Assembly: GCA_003415625.1 (NCBI GenBank)
Contig: PYIU01000007.1
Coordinates: forward strand, 3,224,001 to 3,288,000
Length of the DNA: 64,000 bases
Direction: 5' to 3'
Source: Aquanectria penicillioides
Taxonomy: Eukaryota > Ascomycota > Sordariomycetes > Hypocreales > Nectriaceae
Below, one piece after another: positions 44,467 to 57,492 of the stretch. The notes under the pieces were generated by a model that searched no databases, had not been told where the DNA came from, and saw only the letters and a program-made list of their open reading frames with translations. Numbering within the stretch: the stretch's first letter is position 1; every line of letters starts with the position of its first letter. The position numbers and the translations under genes were made by a program.

Positions 44467-45878
44467 GCTAAAAAGAAGGAAGATGAAGAAGAAATATATA
44501 TGACGTATGGTCCCATCGCTGTGCCTGTCGTGGTCGTGATGTAGCGCCTCAATCGCGCTCTTCTTCCCGGTCGGCCCCGTTTCGTCCCATCTGTCATTTC
44601 CGTTCGCCTCCACCGTCCGTGATCCACCGTCCGTGATCCATCCGCGGCCACCGTCTCGGCCAAAGGCAAAGCAGCATTCGCGCTAGGCTTGGTTGGCACA
44701 GACAGCCTGTCTCTCACCAGGACAGTATCACTGGCAACAATGCTCACCGGCAACAGAACTTCGCCGGGGTCTCGTAAGCGCCAGGCAAAATACGACTTCT
44801 CAGTCCATGCATTGTCAAGAGCAACGCGAGAAGCACCCTGGATGAATGGAGCGCAACTGACACTCTGAACCACGAGCAATGCTCTCGCCTGTCGTCCATC
44901 GCCAGACCAGAGTCTCACCATGATCCGGTGAATGGGTCCGGCTCATCTGGGAAGCTAATAAGCTCCTGCTCAACTCGACTCCTCGCCCGCCCACTTGGCA
45001 TCGCCTCGGTCCGTCCGGTCGGGAGCTTTGCCAGACCCGTCAGGCCCGTCAGACCCGCGCAAGAATTGGCCGTCCAGACTGGTCGAGTCCGCCTCAGCCC
45101 TTCCCGTCTTCCACGTCGAGTCAAGCCGGGACGGGATATCGGGCAGCCGAAGGCCGCTTGGTGCGGTGGTTCCAGGGTCCACTGCTCTCCAGTGGTATTC
45201 GCATGAGCCGCTCAACCCATTGCTAAACCGCCGTTCATCCTGCCCAGATCAGACGGCATGTGCATCAATGCGATGAGTTTCAGCTCGAATTCTCCCGATC
45301 ATTTTTCTGGTTCCGAGACTGCTCTTGCAGACGCATGGGTGAATCAAACTACTGCTGCGGGGGCTGCATACCGCCTCTTCGGCGTGCATCAACATCATGC
45401 AAACCGGAGGCCATTGGAGCGGTCTGGCCCACACTGGTTTGTTTATGTTTTTCTGCATCGATTCAGCCGACCAAAATAAAGCCGTTGTCGATAAACCTTG
45501 AGCCATGCGACAGGTCTTCCTAGTAGCAACCCACTCTGTAGCTCCAGGAAGAACCTTGCGTGAGATCAACCGATCGATCTACCTAAACTGGGATATTCCA
45601 TGAATTGATGGACAACGCAGCAACTTGACCTGTCATGGAGTTATCTGATTCTGTAATGTTGAAAAAGGAAACATGAATCGTCCGGTAATCTAGTGGTTGG
45701 AAACAAACTACGGACGTGGGGTGACGCGCTGATGCATGATCCCTGCAGTTGTTCTGCCGTGTAGTGCATCGAACACCAGGAAGGCAACATAGACCAGAGA
45801 AGAGTGAAATAGAAGGCTCAAACGGTGGTATTACAAGCCCAGCAGCGGCCACTGAGAGGTGAGACTATAGCAACTTGC

Positions 45879-45938
<60 letters not shown>

Positions 45939-46994
45939 GAGTTGAGTTGTTCTTAGGTTCGTGCCTCCCTACAGTCCAGTCTTGCAGTTGGGTACAGGTG
46001 CGACTTGTGTCGCGCTCAGCAACATTGTGAGAGATTCTTTCAAGCACACGATGCGCGAGATGATATCGATATGGTAAGGCCAAGCAGTCGGGATTTACTA
46101 GGGACAGGCTCTGGGTTCATCTGAATCTTCATAGTAAGATGGCGGACACAGGCCCCTTACGAGATCGAGTTGGGCGGACGTTCGCCACAATCTCAACCAC
46201 TGCAGAGTACATCCAATGCGTCATTTCTAATCAGGCGCCCAGATAGGGCATCTATCTCGTTGTTGGGCTCCACCAGGTTGGAGATCACTGGAATTTTAGC
46301 CAGTCCAAAGCACATCCAGTATCGATTCACGGCCTCTAACTAGGGCGCCTTTTCAGGAATAGCATATTGGGCGTGGTTTGGAGCCGCCAAATTGCAGTGA
46401 ACCTGCATCCATTACATCTATGGGCACAAACCTGACAACTCGGAAGTTTGCTCCCGACAATTTGCTTTGAATGTGCTACGGAGTGGCTAAAATTGCAGTG
46501 AAAATACACTGCCTCAAGCTATTCAAAGGCTTCCAAACAAGGCAGGCTGTCTGACTACCTGCTACGTCTGTCGAATATCCAAGCACTTCTCTCACAATCA
46601 GGGTCTATGGGGGCCGTTTGCCTGTCTATTATACATGCACATATCCAAGCCATGATTTCCAATCACTTCCGAACTTGTCAACTCTGCAACCCGCGCATGC
46701 GATTTGGGATAGTCCTGCACGATACTATACCTATTTATTGACTACCAAGAATTGCCAGCACTGCTGTATTTTACCACCAAAGGTCATAATAAAACGACCA
46801 CACGACATGATAAAATAATTAGACCAACCCGTAGATTATGGAGAGTAAATGCCAAATTTAATCCTCGCAGCGTTTTTCTTCTCATATCCTAACCACAATG
46901 CGGTATATGGTATAGGGTAGGCAGCTGCTCGGGCAAACAGCATCCACAGCACACCAATATGAGGGATAATTGGAAGCGCCATTTCAACAACACA
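44467..46994. other. Gene-free region with a long (GT)n microsatellite
   Basis: No coding sequence is supported. A perfect (GT)28 run lies at 45881-45936. The rest is unique-looking sequence of average composition. Confidence 0.5.
45881..45936. repeat. (GT)n dinucleotide microsatellite
   Basis: 56 bp, 28 uninterrupted units. Confidence 0.97.
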
Positions 46995-47083
46995 TCCGGT
47001 ATGGTGTAGTGGCTAACATTTCGCGCTCTCATAACTTGAGAGATCAGTTCCGCGGAGCCCAGGGTTCGATTCCCTGTACCGGA
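46995..47083 (+). tRNA. tRNA-Glu (CUC) with intron
   Basis: A perfect 7-bp acceptor stem (TCCGGTA with TACCGGA), the D-arm TGGTGTAGTGGCTAA typical of tRNA-Glu, and the T-arm CAGGG-TTCGATT-CCCTG. The anticodon stem TCGCG pairs with CGCGG (one G-T pair). The anticodon CTC in loop C-T-CTC-A is followed by an 18-nt intron (about 47031-47048) at the canonical position 37/38. An isolated tRNA gene with no neighbouring coding gene for more than 400 bp. Confidence 0.95.
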
Positions 47084-47525
47084 GAGATTATCTTTTTGAC
47101 TCTCTGCGTCGAGACGTTACCAACTTTTTGCGGTTTCTGAGATCGCCGTGGATTATTCTGCTGAGTGACAACGTCAGGAACAGCAAGTAGTTTTACAAAT
47201 AATACTAAGCATAAAGCCATAGCATATATAAATAAAATGTCTTTATGTGGTTATGGATCAATAAGCCATCGATCTCCACAATCAACATCCGTTGACATAG
47301 ACAGGGTCGTCCCTTTGAACATTCTGCCTCAACTCAGTATAACATCACTCACTTGACAAACTCGCAACGAAAGATGTACTAAAGGGCAGGTACAACTGGT
47401 TCATCAAAGCCTACCGGGGGACGATCAGCTATGCGTACTTCGTAGGTTAGTCCGCTCACTAGACACTGCTCAGCAGGATCATAATGGCTCTCATTCTACC
47501 AAACCCAAACGCCTAATCTACATGC
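47084..47525. other. No gene recognised
   Basis: Gap between the tRNA gene and the 3' end of the OS-9 gene. A T-rich stretch (TATCTTTTTGACT) just after the tRNA is a plausible RNA polymerase III terminator. Confidence 0.4.
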
Positions 47526-49086
47526 TTACAGCTCATCCCTGTTCTTGAAAAACTTCTCCTTGCTACCCCCATCGTCCTCCTGCTTGGCCTCCTCCGTCTT
47601 GGCCTCGTTTTGCGCATCACCTCCCGCGGCGGCCTTGTCGGACTTCTCGTCCAGCTCATCAATGTATCCCCGGAGCTCTCGGACGCCGCCGGGCAGCTCC
47701 ACCAGCTCGAGCTTCCAGCTGTTCTCGCCAGCCATCTTTCGCATCTTCTCGATCATGTCCCTCACCGACTTGACCTTGAGCTCCATCTGCTCCATTTCCG
47801 AATCCGAAAGCGACGTGACCTCGCCGCCCTCGGCCTTGCTCGTGCCCGAAGCAACCACCTCAATGAACCGCTCAATGTCGGTGTCGGTGTCGGAAAAGTA
47901 GCTCTTTGGCGGGGCGAGCTTGGCCGGAGGCTTGCCGTCCTCGTCGGCTCCGGAGAGGACATTGCGTGCGCCAACGATGACGCCTCCAATGTTGACCTCC
48001 TTCTCGAGGGTCTCGATGACTGCCTCTCCTTCTTCCTGCTCCTGGCGAAGCGCGTCCTCAAACGGGCTCTCTTGCTCCAGCAGTTGGGGAACATGGTCGT
48101 CGTTAACAATGAGTTGGCAGTTTATGGGGTTGGCTTTGGTCTCCTCGGGCGGCAGGAAAGCAACGTCGTTGCACAGACGAGGCGTGTTGATCACCATCAT
48201 GTAGGCGCAGATGGTCACCTCCTTAATCCAACCAATTCGGTCATTTTTCAAGCCTGGCGCGCAGTGATACTGCACCTCAATGGTGCGGTCTCGCCCCGTC
48301 AAGTCGCACTCGGTGCCTCCCTCCAATCGCTGCACGAGATATCGCTGGTCTCCCTTGACCTGCAGCTCCGCGGGAGAAGGGGGGTCTTCGCCATTCTGCT
48401 TGGCCTGGTACGCAGCGGCAGCGGGAATCGTGGGTCTCTGGCCCAGGACATACGCGGCCGTGTTGGGGTCTCGCTTGGGCGGCTGGCCGTTGGGGATGGA
48501 AGGTAGAGCGTGGAACTGGACAATCTCGCGGTTCTTGCAGAAGCTGTAGCTCCACCAGCCGGACATGAAGTAGAGGCAGGTGTCCTCAAGCTCGGCGACG
48601 AGATCCCACCCGCTCGCGGTTGCGCGCGTCAGCTCACGTGCCTCTTCGGCTTTGGCGAGCTCGTTGGCAGTCTTGTTGTCGGGGGAAGGGGCTTGAATGA
48701 CAGGGATAGAGCAGAGGTATTGACGGGGAGGCATGCTCATAATTTCGTAGGTGAATGGCGACGCTGATACCTCCGCTTTGGGAGCGTCGCTCTCGTCGGC
48801 CTCGCGCACATTGTCGAGGGTAGACTGGGCAAAGTCGGCAGAGTAGGTGGGATGCTGGCTATGCCTCTCCAGGATGGCATTCGCATCTTTCTGTGAAATG
48901 TAATCGTCGGAAAATACAACCTCAAACTGCACGGCGTTAGCTCAGATGTCGACGACGGTCGCGAGGGGGGGAAGGGGAGGGGCCAACCTGAGGGTACGTC
49001 AGTAGGTCCTCGTGGATGCTGAAGCCGGGCGAACGAGCTCCGACGAGCTCGATCGCGGCCAGTAGGAGTAGATTGAGACGGCGCAT
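47526..49086 (-). CDS. YOS9: OS-9/Yos9 homologue, ER lectin of ER-associated degradation
   Basis: About 500 residues in two exons. The first (ATG at 49084-49086) encodes a signal peptide 'MRRLNLLLLAAIELVGA'; an intron of about 60 nt joins 'LLTYPQ' to 'FEVVFSDDYI'. The MRH (mannose-6-phosphate receptor homology) domain shows 'CLYFMSGWWSYSFCKN' with the double Trp that binds mannose, the Gln in 'IVQFHALP', and later 'RDRTIEVQYHC' with the Arg-Glu-Tyr sugar-binding residues. An acidic C-terminal tail ends in RDEL, a variant HDEL/KDEL ER-retrieval signal. Yos9 reads trimmed N-glycans on misfolded proteins and hands them to the Hrd1-Hrd3 ligase. All key residues are present. Confidence 0.95.
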
Positions 49087-52000
49087 TGTGCCGTAGCTCG
49101 GCGGATTTGCTCACATAGAGCTCCGACGGATGAAATCGCCAAGGTCGACTGGTGGCACTTTTGCGGTTCGTTGATGAGGTGTCATGATGGGCCGAGCTGT
49201 GGAGTTGAGCTAGGGAGTTTCGGGGTGGCAACGGAGGGCCGGGGATTTGCCGGCCGCTTACTCAATGGCCAGGGCTGCAAGGGTCTCGAGACAATCTGAG
49301 CTTCCTCCAAAATGGATACGTAGACGGAGGAGACAAAAATATCCACAGGTTCAAAGCGCTGAGCGAGAGCGAACGAAAAAAAAAAGAAAGAAAAAAAAAA
49401 AACTCCACCCGCAGAGGCAGAGTCCCTTTATCGAATCCTTCGGCATTTCCGCTCAGAAGAAGCATCAAAAGCGTGGGGTCAAGCGCAATGCATCGCTTAG
49501 CACGTCACGAGAATTTATTAGCCAACAGTCAACAGCCAAGAATTTTACTTTGATGTTGATGAGGTTTGTGCCTAGAGCATCTCTTAGACTCTGAAACCAG
49601 GACCACCCTCGTCCGAACCTGAACTAAATGACGTCGTCAAATTTCGGCATCAGGAAATTGGCGGTTCCCTAGAGACACGTGTCGTGGGCAGTTTTGGCAA
49701 GCGTTCCTGGGACCGTTCGACGACATCTCGGCGGTTTCCATACAGGCCTCATCCTAGGACCGTTTTGAGATCCACGAGCAATGTTATTGCGATCTCATCG
49801 TCGGTCCGCTAGTTCCGAGCTCGGACGGATGATTTCTTCACCGGAGAGCTTGCCCAGTCGGACTTGGACTTGTTCCTAAGCAGGTGACCGATGAGGTTTT
49901 ATCCTTAGTCTACTATGGTACCTAGTTTCTTTGGCCGTCGACGCTAAGCGTCAGCGTGGCATGATGTTCAAAGCGCCTAGGTATCAAGGGCATCCCGGCG
50001 TCGGAAAGTTGATTGTCCGCTTGGCTACCCTATCGAGTTCGCCGCGGCATCCAGATGGCACTGCCGGGTGCCGATGCAGTAGTTTCTAACGTAAGAGCTC
50101 GCAGTTGCTAGCAGACTGAGCGAGAACTATCGAGGGAGAAACATCTCCGTGGAGGGAGCGATAGCCTTGCCCCAACCGACGTCCAATCATGGCGCATCTG
50201 GCCCGAGGTTGCGTTGTAAGGTCTCAGCTTCAGCTTGATAGGCATCTCACTTGAGTCAACGGCCAGTGACGTAGTGCCGCAGTGATGCTGTAATTACGCG
50301 TATTGTTTTTCCCGGGCCTGCCTGGCTATGCGGGCAATACCAAAGTTACGGCTGTGTTTTGGAAAATACTCGCCGTTACGTATCTCGGAGGCGCAGAGCT
50401 GAACATGAACGAATCGGAACCGGCGGGCAAATCACGAAGTGCACCGTCAGGCCACGGAACATACGCAACATAGAGCGGTGAATACACAACCGGGGCTAGC
50501 TCGGTGAGCCTCTTGATCAAGGGCTGAGAGGCTACGAAAGAGTGAGGCTTTGCTCCGGGTCCCAGACGCCACGGGGGGGGGATATCGCTCAATAGGCGTT
50601 CGAGATGTCTTAATTCTAGACCCTGGGGGGGGGGGGATGCAGTTGAAGCGAGACACAACGGCCCAAGAGTTGATCAACTAGCATGTCGATAGGTCACCAC
50701 ATCGTGGCTTACACGTTTTGGCTTGAAGAGGTGTGGGCGCAACTGGGCGAAGAGCAAATCGAGATGGGCAAAATGATTGGAGATGGGTCGACGATCTGCA
50801 TGCGATGGAGTTGAAACGGGCCCGTATGGCTTGAAGCATGATCAACGCAGGGAACGAGGCGATGGGGGCAGCGAGTGGAACTCGATGGACTAAGCGGATT
50901 GACGCAGAGGAGAGGGAGGAAATGCGGCACGCACGCAGGTGATGCTCTCCCCAGGGAGGAAACTACCGGAGGGCCGTGGAATGCGGTCTGGGCTGGCACG
51001 GCCTGAAGGTTGGGTTCGTTTCGGGAGAGGAAAGTCGCGAGTCGTGCGTGTGTGTTGGTTCAAGCTTGCTTGTTGGTGATCTCGGGCCCTGACTTGGGTT
51101 GCAGTTGACGCGGGTGAGTTGGTGCCCGGCATGTCTGGCGAGTGCGTCGCATGAGCTGCGCGCCGATGCGTTGCGCCAGTGCCCATCGCCCAGTTGTCTC
51201 GTATCTCCCCTGCCCTGAAGCGCTCGCCGCCGGTCGAGACGCATCTGCTCTTGCGCGCTGGAGGCAAAATACGGGGGGTCCGTAGGACCACGGCTACGAT
51301 GAGATGCGTAAACTAGGACTGAATGGCACCCGCTGCGGGCGATCGTCGACCCACTGGCACCGAGGGCGCTGCTATGGGGTAAGGGTCCAGACAAGGGGGG
51401 GCTCTGTGATCAAGAGCAGAGGCAGAATGACTGCTCGTCGGCCATGAGCATCGTGGGCTCCGTCGGTTGGAGGAGGCTCGTGGCTCGAGGCTCGAGGCTC
51501 AAGCCTCCCAGCATGGAGCGCGGTGGAGCGTGGAGGGGTGATGAGAGAGGCCGGTCAGCAAGTGCGCAAGTTGCGACAGTGTAAAGTTGTAAGATGGCTT
51601 CGGGGACTAGCGCGGCTGCTTCCTTGTTCGCCTCACTCTGAAAGCACATCCTGGGCCAATCGTCCCCGGACGGCGGGTCTTGGTTCGAGCCGCCGCCACG
51701 TCGACGGCCAGTCGTTGGGTGTCTCTGCGGCTTGCCTCGTTTTTGTGGGCTGGTGTCTGGTCTGTGTTTGTGTCTGTGTCTGGGGGCTGCCAACTAAGGA
51801 AGCGTTGCAGGGGTCTTGATGTATTAGCTCAATGCAGCGGGATGAGATGGCATTGCGGCCTGGGAAGGAGGGATGGTGGGCGTCGATGGTGATGGGCTGT
51901 AAGGGAGGGAAGGAAGGAGGGATGGATGGCATGGGCTATCTCAGCTACGTATCACTGCGAGGCAGAGAAGGCAGACAAGAAAAAAAAACACACAAAAGGA

Positions 52001-52261
52001 CAAGCCAGCTGGCCGCTGCGCCGACGAATGAAGGCGCTTTGTGATACTCCATCTCAGATCAAGGATCTTCTGGCAGTCGGGTGTGACTCGGTTGGCTTGG
52101 TGGTTCCCGTGGTTCTCCAGCTGCAGGTGTAGGTCGCCCATGCGTCCACCGGTCTACGGAGACTAGAGACATGGAGGGTTGGTTATTTGTTGGCAATATC
52201 AACGCCGGCTGCTTTTTTTAACCTTGGTCTATTTTATGTGTTCGTCTCTATTGCCGGGAGT

Positions 52262-52344
52262 TGATGCTGATGCTGATGCTGATGCTGATGCTGCTGCTGC
52301 TGATGATGGTGGGATGCGCGCATGCGTGGGGGGGGGGGGGGGGG
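52262..52344. repeat. (TGATGC)n repeat and poly-G tract
   Basis: Hexamer repeat 52262-52302 followed by 17 consecutive G at 52328-52344. Confidence 0.9.
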
Positions 52345-52905
52345 AACGGCCAAGACAAGAGTCCAAGACAAAATGGGATCATCGCTTTTGACTCCCTGGA
52401 CCATGCCGCAAAGTGCCTAGCCCGACCATTCGGAACTTATCCTCATCTCTCGCTCACTCGATGATCCCTAAAACGGCCATCGAGATATTCATCGCCCGGT
52501 AGGTGGGCCCTAGGGGAGGGGCCGCCTGATATGATGAGCCGATCGCCGGGGTCTCTCTCCCCGGTTGAGCCCAGCAGACGGTAGAGCCTGGTTGAGTCGA
52601 GCCCAGGAGCGAGCCAGGTTGAGCCCCCCCCTGCGCCGTTGATGAACAGCTGCAATTACTGAGTGCGGGCGGGTGAGGTCGGTCTGGTTTCCGCCTTGGT
52701 GTTGTAGTCTAGGCTCTTTGCACATTTTGGCGTGCCATGGTGCCCGCTTTGTGAGCGCCATGATGACATCTGCCCTGGTCCCCCTACCCAGAAATCCACC
52801 TTGCCCACCCGGCAGCCCACTCTTTCCGAGTCACACAGTTGAGACGAGACACAGACAGACTTCGCATGTAGAAACACACACATTTGGGGGTCCAATGTTG
52901 CAACT

Positions 52906-52976
52906 TTGTTGTTGTTGTTGTTGTTGTTGTTGTTGCTTTTCTTTTCTTTTTCTTTTTTCTTTTTTCTTTTTTTTTC
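52906..52976. repeat. (TTG)n microsatellite and T-rich tract
   Basis: Ten TTG units run directly into a CTTTT-rich tract of about 40 bp. Confidence 0.9.
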
Positions 52977-55416
52977 TATCTGCTTCCTTTCTGGCTTTGC
53001 GATGTGTTCCCTACATCTGGGATTGGACGGTGATACCCAGACTGTCATGCACCTCGAGCCAAGCTGCCTTCTTTCACAAGCCAAGGGTCGTCGCGGGGAT
53101 GACGATGACGACGGTAACAATGTCGTTTTCTTTTTACTTCCTCCCGCGCTAAGATCTACTTATGGCAACAACGCATGTGTGCATCTGTGTGGAAGGGGTT
53201 TTAGAATAAGGAATGAAAGGAAACACTGGGGGGTGAGTGGTTGTGCTGGTGGTGGAGGGGAACCGGGGTCATGAGGGTCGTCAAAGTTGCCCGCGTCTGG
53301 TTGCCCGCGTCTGGTGTTTCTGTCTGCGTCACATAGAGAGAGGCGCATTACCTATTGCTTTGACCTTGGGATCCAGTTGAAACGTGCCGGCTAGGTCGTA
53401 ATTATTAGCATCACACTCTAACTCGAGCAGGAGTGTCGGTGTCGGTGTCCACACTGGAGGAGTCGGTCGGCAGTGGACGAAATAAGGCCGCTGTCGGCGA
53501 TGCACGACATTGTACGATGCGATGCGCACGGTAGTGTACACGGGTGTCTCAGGCATTGCCGTATTATTGGATATTGGAGCCCACCCGGCACGAGACGCCA
53601 TGATCGCGTCGCACAGCACAGCCCGGGCGAGCCGAATTCCACAATCTGGGCCTTTTGATGAGATGAACTTTTTTTTTCCTTCTTCTTCTTCTTCCCTCTT
53701 GTGCAAGTCGCGACTGTGTGGCCCACCCCTCCCCTCGTGTTTTAGATATCCTCGTGGGATTGGCCGTTTTGGGTGCCGAGCCATACATAGTAGTGCTTCG
53801 GCCAGCCAGCCGTCTGCAGCGCCACAAGGCCAAGACGCACCCACACATCAGCGTCATTTCACAGTGATCGGGCGTTCTTTTTCCTTCTTCCAAGGACCAA
53901 AGGGCAAGCCATGACCATGACAGGGGGCGTGTGTGGGCGCTCACGGGGGTGCAGTGGCCTCTTCCACGGACACGGCGGATGTGGGCGGGCACTCGGTGGA
54001 CACCTGCAGCCGGGACACTGGATGGAGATGGAATGCAGCGGGTTCAGTGGATTGGACGGCTGCTGGGTGTTGCTCTCCGGGCTGGTTCCCAGTGGACAGC
54101 GCACCTTTGCCCAGTGGCAGTGGCCGCCCAGCGCATGCTCAGTGGACGGTGGGTGGCCGCCCGGCGGTGGTGGTGTTAGTGAGCGAACGTTTTTTTTTTT
54201 GTTTGTTTTAGTGGGTGCAGCAGCTCAAGCCCACAGTCGTCGTCACGGGGGCCAGCCGCAGGACCGCCCAGCAAACGCAGCGTAGTCCACTGTCTCTCTC
54301 TTCTCCTCCCAACTCGTCGGCGTCGATATCGACATCGTCATCGTCATCATCACCCCTTAGCACTCTGCCTCGCATCACATCCCTGGGGCGGCGGACCCTG
54401 GACCTCAGCTTCTCTTGGATTCTTGGGGTTTTCAAGCCATCCCTCCATCCCTCCATCGCGTCCGGATGTTCTTCCCTGGCCCGGCCGTGGTGGTCCAGCG
54501 CACAGCGCACCGCACACACTCTTTGTTGCTCACACACTCTTCCTCTCGCACACACGCGCACACCACGCACACGTATGTGTGTCTCCCATGCACAAAAAAT
54601 GGGTGTCTTGGATCTCGCAACGTCTGACCGACAGGCATCCGTCCAACGCACCACCATGCCAATACGTATACACTAAAATCCCATCCCACCTTCCCTCCAC
54701 ACACCCATCTCTGACATCCCGGGCCATCCATCCATCAGACATCACACATCACACATCACACTCGCTCGCTCGTCCATATCCACTTCCACTTCCACATCAC
54801 TTTCTCCCAACACACCCTTGTCCCCTGGTCCCCCAGGCCCTAGCTCCCTGCCCATGCCCACTCTTCGTATGTACCCATCCACACAGAACCCCCTGCACCC
54901 CGGTGGAGTTTCTAAAGCCTCGTTCTCAACCACTGGACGCCTGTTGTCCATCGCATCCTGGCCCTGACTTTTAACCCTCGCCTATCGCCAGCTCACTCCG
55001 GCTTTTTCGTTTTCTGCCTCTGCTCCTGCTCCTGTTTCTGCTCCTGCTTCTGCTCCCGCTTCTGCTCCCGCTGCTGCTCGTCATCGCCATCGACACTGTA
55101 CCAACTAATAGCCCGTCTGCAACATCGCCGCCCTACTTTAACTCGGGCCCTCGCCACCAGTTCCAGCTTCCGCCTCATTGCCCATCGCTTGGTCCTCACG
55201 AACCTGTCGATCCGCTTTCACGCCGTGGTTCACGCGGTTCACGCACTCTCCGTCTCCATCCGGATCGCATCGTTCGCTGTGTGGACAGACACCCTCCCAG
55301 CGCATCACCATCCTCCCCAGGCCATCCCCGTCATAGCCTCTGAATAGCCTCTCATCCTATCCTCTTTGCTGCCTTGATCTACCAGCGCTTACACCACATA
55401 TCCGGTTCGCTGCAAC

Positions 55417-57492
55417 ATGAACTTATCTAGTGACGCCCATACAGTCGAGGAGCTCCATCGCCAGCTACGAGAGCAAAAAGCTCGAACAAGCCACCTCGAG
55501 AAGCTCCTCCAGGAACGCCAGTTCAACAACTTCGATCCTTCAATACTCAGTTCTTCCGCCGGCGACGTCTCGTTCGTCCAGCCCGACTTCCAGCTCCCCA
55601 ACTATGCCGTTCCCAGCGCAAAGAGTAGTGCCCTCGCCCGTAGCAAGTCTACCATCAGCTACCCTACCCAGATGGTAGCCATCACGGTAAATCTTCCAAC
55701 TCCCAAAACTCGCCCGTTCCGCGGCTGACCTCCCGTCTTTTCCCCCCTCCAGGACAATGGCAGACATCAGGCTCACAAGCGCCAAAGGAGAGCCTTTTCC
55801 CAGCAGTCAGGCGCATCCGCCACGCCCATGACCCGCAGCATCTCAAATCGTTCAGAGTCCAAGAACATGCCCTTTGTCCAGAACGGCCCCATTGCGCCCC
55901 TCGCCAACCCGGCCCTGGACCGCTTCTGCGCCTCTCGCGATGAGCCCGCAAACCAGTCCCTCCAGGGCGGCCCCTCTCAGCGCCTGCCCAGCGTCCAAGA
56001 AAACACTCCTCTCTCGGGCTTCGGTATGGATCCCGCAGTCTTCTTGGCCCATTGGGGTGCGACGCAGCAGGGATCAGAGCCTTACATGACATCGCGGCCT
56101 GATGACTCGCCCAACGACTTTAATAACTATCCGATGTCGACATGCCCGTCGATGATTTCGGGCTCATCGGCTGCTGAAACTGCCAGCCCTCTTACCCGCC
56201 AAAACAGCTCCTTTGACAACCTTTCCGCCTCCGACATGGGTCGCCTCGCATCGTCCCAGTCCCAATCCCAGTCCCAGGCCGACGGCCTCCTCTCCCAGGA
56301 GTCCCTCTTCGCCCTCAACAGCGCCAATGCCATGTACGTTGGCACTAAGCGCCCTGCTGATCAAGTCCTTTTTGGCTTGGGGGCCAACCTTCCCCCCACG
56401 GCTCTCGACCAGTATGCTTCCTCGGCCCCCAACGGCAACTCCTTCCTGCCCTCTCCCGATTCGGCAATCATGGAGCGGTCCGTCTCCAACACCAGCATCG
56501 CCAGCGCCAAGTCGACTGCTTCCAGCCTGGAGCGACGTGCGAAGGAGGCTCGTGAGCGCGCCATCTTCAATGCCAAGTCGACGATGCTTGCCCCGAGGCC
56601 CCAGGAGACGTCGGCCAAGGACGGCGACCACTCGGCCTCGTCCAAGAAGGAGGCCAAGATCGCTGTCAACAAGAGCCAGTACGTCCGCCCCAAGCACCCC
56701 AAGGTCTTTTGCGACCAGTGCAGCGACCACCCCGAAGGCTTCCGGGGCGATCACGAGCTTCGGCGACACGTCAACGCCAAGCACGAGGGCTATGTCAAGA
56801 AGTTCGTCTGCCGAGACCCCACCTCCGTCGGCCTCGTCTCCAAGGTTCAGGCCATCAACCCCCTGAGCAAGTGCAAGGCCTGCGTCGCTGGCAAGCAGTA
56901 CGGTGCCTACTACAACGCCGCTGCTCATCTTCGTCGCACCCACTTCAAGCCCAAGACGCAACGCGGCAAGAACAAGGTCTCTGACGAGAAGCGCGGCGGC
57001 AAGGGCGGCGGTGACTGGCCTCCCATGGCTGATCTCAAGCTCTGGTTTGAGGAGAAGATTGTCCACGTCGATCCGCAGGATGCGCTCAACTCTGACCCGG
57101 AAGATGCCGAAGCGGACATAGGGGAGGCTGACGTCCAAGAGATGATGAACACCCCAGTTGAGATGTTCTCCGGCATCGGTAGCAACATGGGCGCGTTTGA
57201 CATCCCAGGCAGCTACGATCTCAACGTTGACGGTGCTGCTGAGGCCGGTGCCATGCTCGGAGTGACTCCCGACATGGGCATCCAGGCCCCCATCTCGTCC
57301 GCGTCTGGCGGCTACGTCTACTCGCCCTACTCTGACGGCTCGCCCATCACGGGCATGGACGCCGACTATGCCTTCTCGGAGCAGGGGAACTCGGTGTACA
57401 GTGCGACCCTTTCGTCGTCCAACACCATCACCCCCTCCACGTACCAGGACATGTCGCAGCTGAATGTTTCGGATAACATGTGGGCCGTCTAA
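55417..57492 (+). CDS. C2H2-type transcription factor, DUF7896 family
   Basis: 669 residues, two exons (55417-55686 and 55753-57492). An N-terminal coiled-coil segment ('[20 protein letters not shown]') is followed by a long Ser/Gln-rich region including a (SQ)4 stretch. The conserved DNA-binding part near residues 380-480 has '[20 protein letters not shown]', '[12 protein letters not shown]' and then '[20 protein letters not shown]', 'LRRTHF', that is, two C2H2-type fingers with an insertion, plus '[15 protein letters not shown]'. This arrangement is the conserved core of fungal DUF7896 proteins. The acidic, Ser-rich C-terminus may be an activation domain. No specific regulon can be assigned. 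The intron junction reads 'QMVAIT' to '[10 protein letters not shown]' in phase. Confidence 0.9.

Larger units (their letters stand above)
49087..55416. other. Very long (6.3 kb) gene-poor region upstream of a transcription factor
   Basis: No ORF here has a recognisable domain; most are microsatellite translations or repetitive. It includes an A-rich tract (49377-49402), G runs (50575-50583 and 50626-50637), TGATGC repeats (52262-52302), 17 G (52328-52344), (TTG)n and T-rich (52906-52976), and TCC/CAC-rich sequence towards 55400. In filamentous fungi, developmental regulators often have upstream regions of several kb with long 5' leaders, so much of this may be promoter/5' UTR of the C2H2 gene. 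Confidence 0.5.

Noticed and set aside
47610..48506. 298-codon plus-strand ORF opposite OS-9
   Set aside because: Antisense shadow of the OS-9 exon, whose lectin motifs and ER signals leave no doubt about the coding strand.
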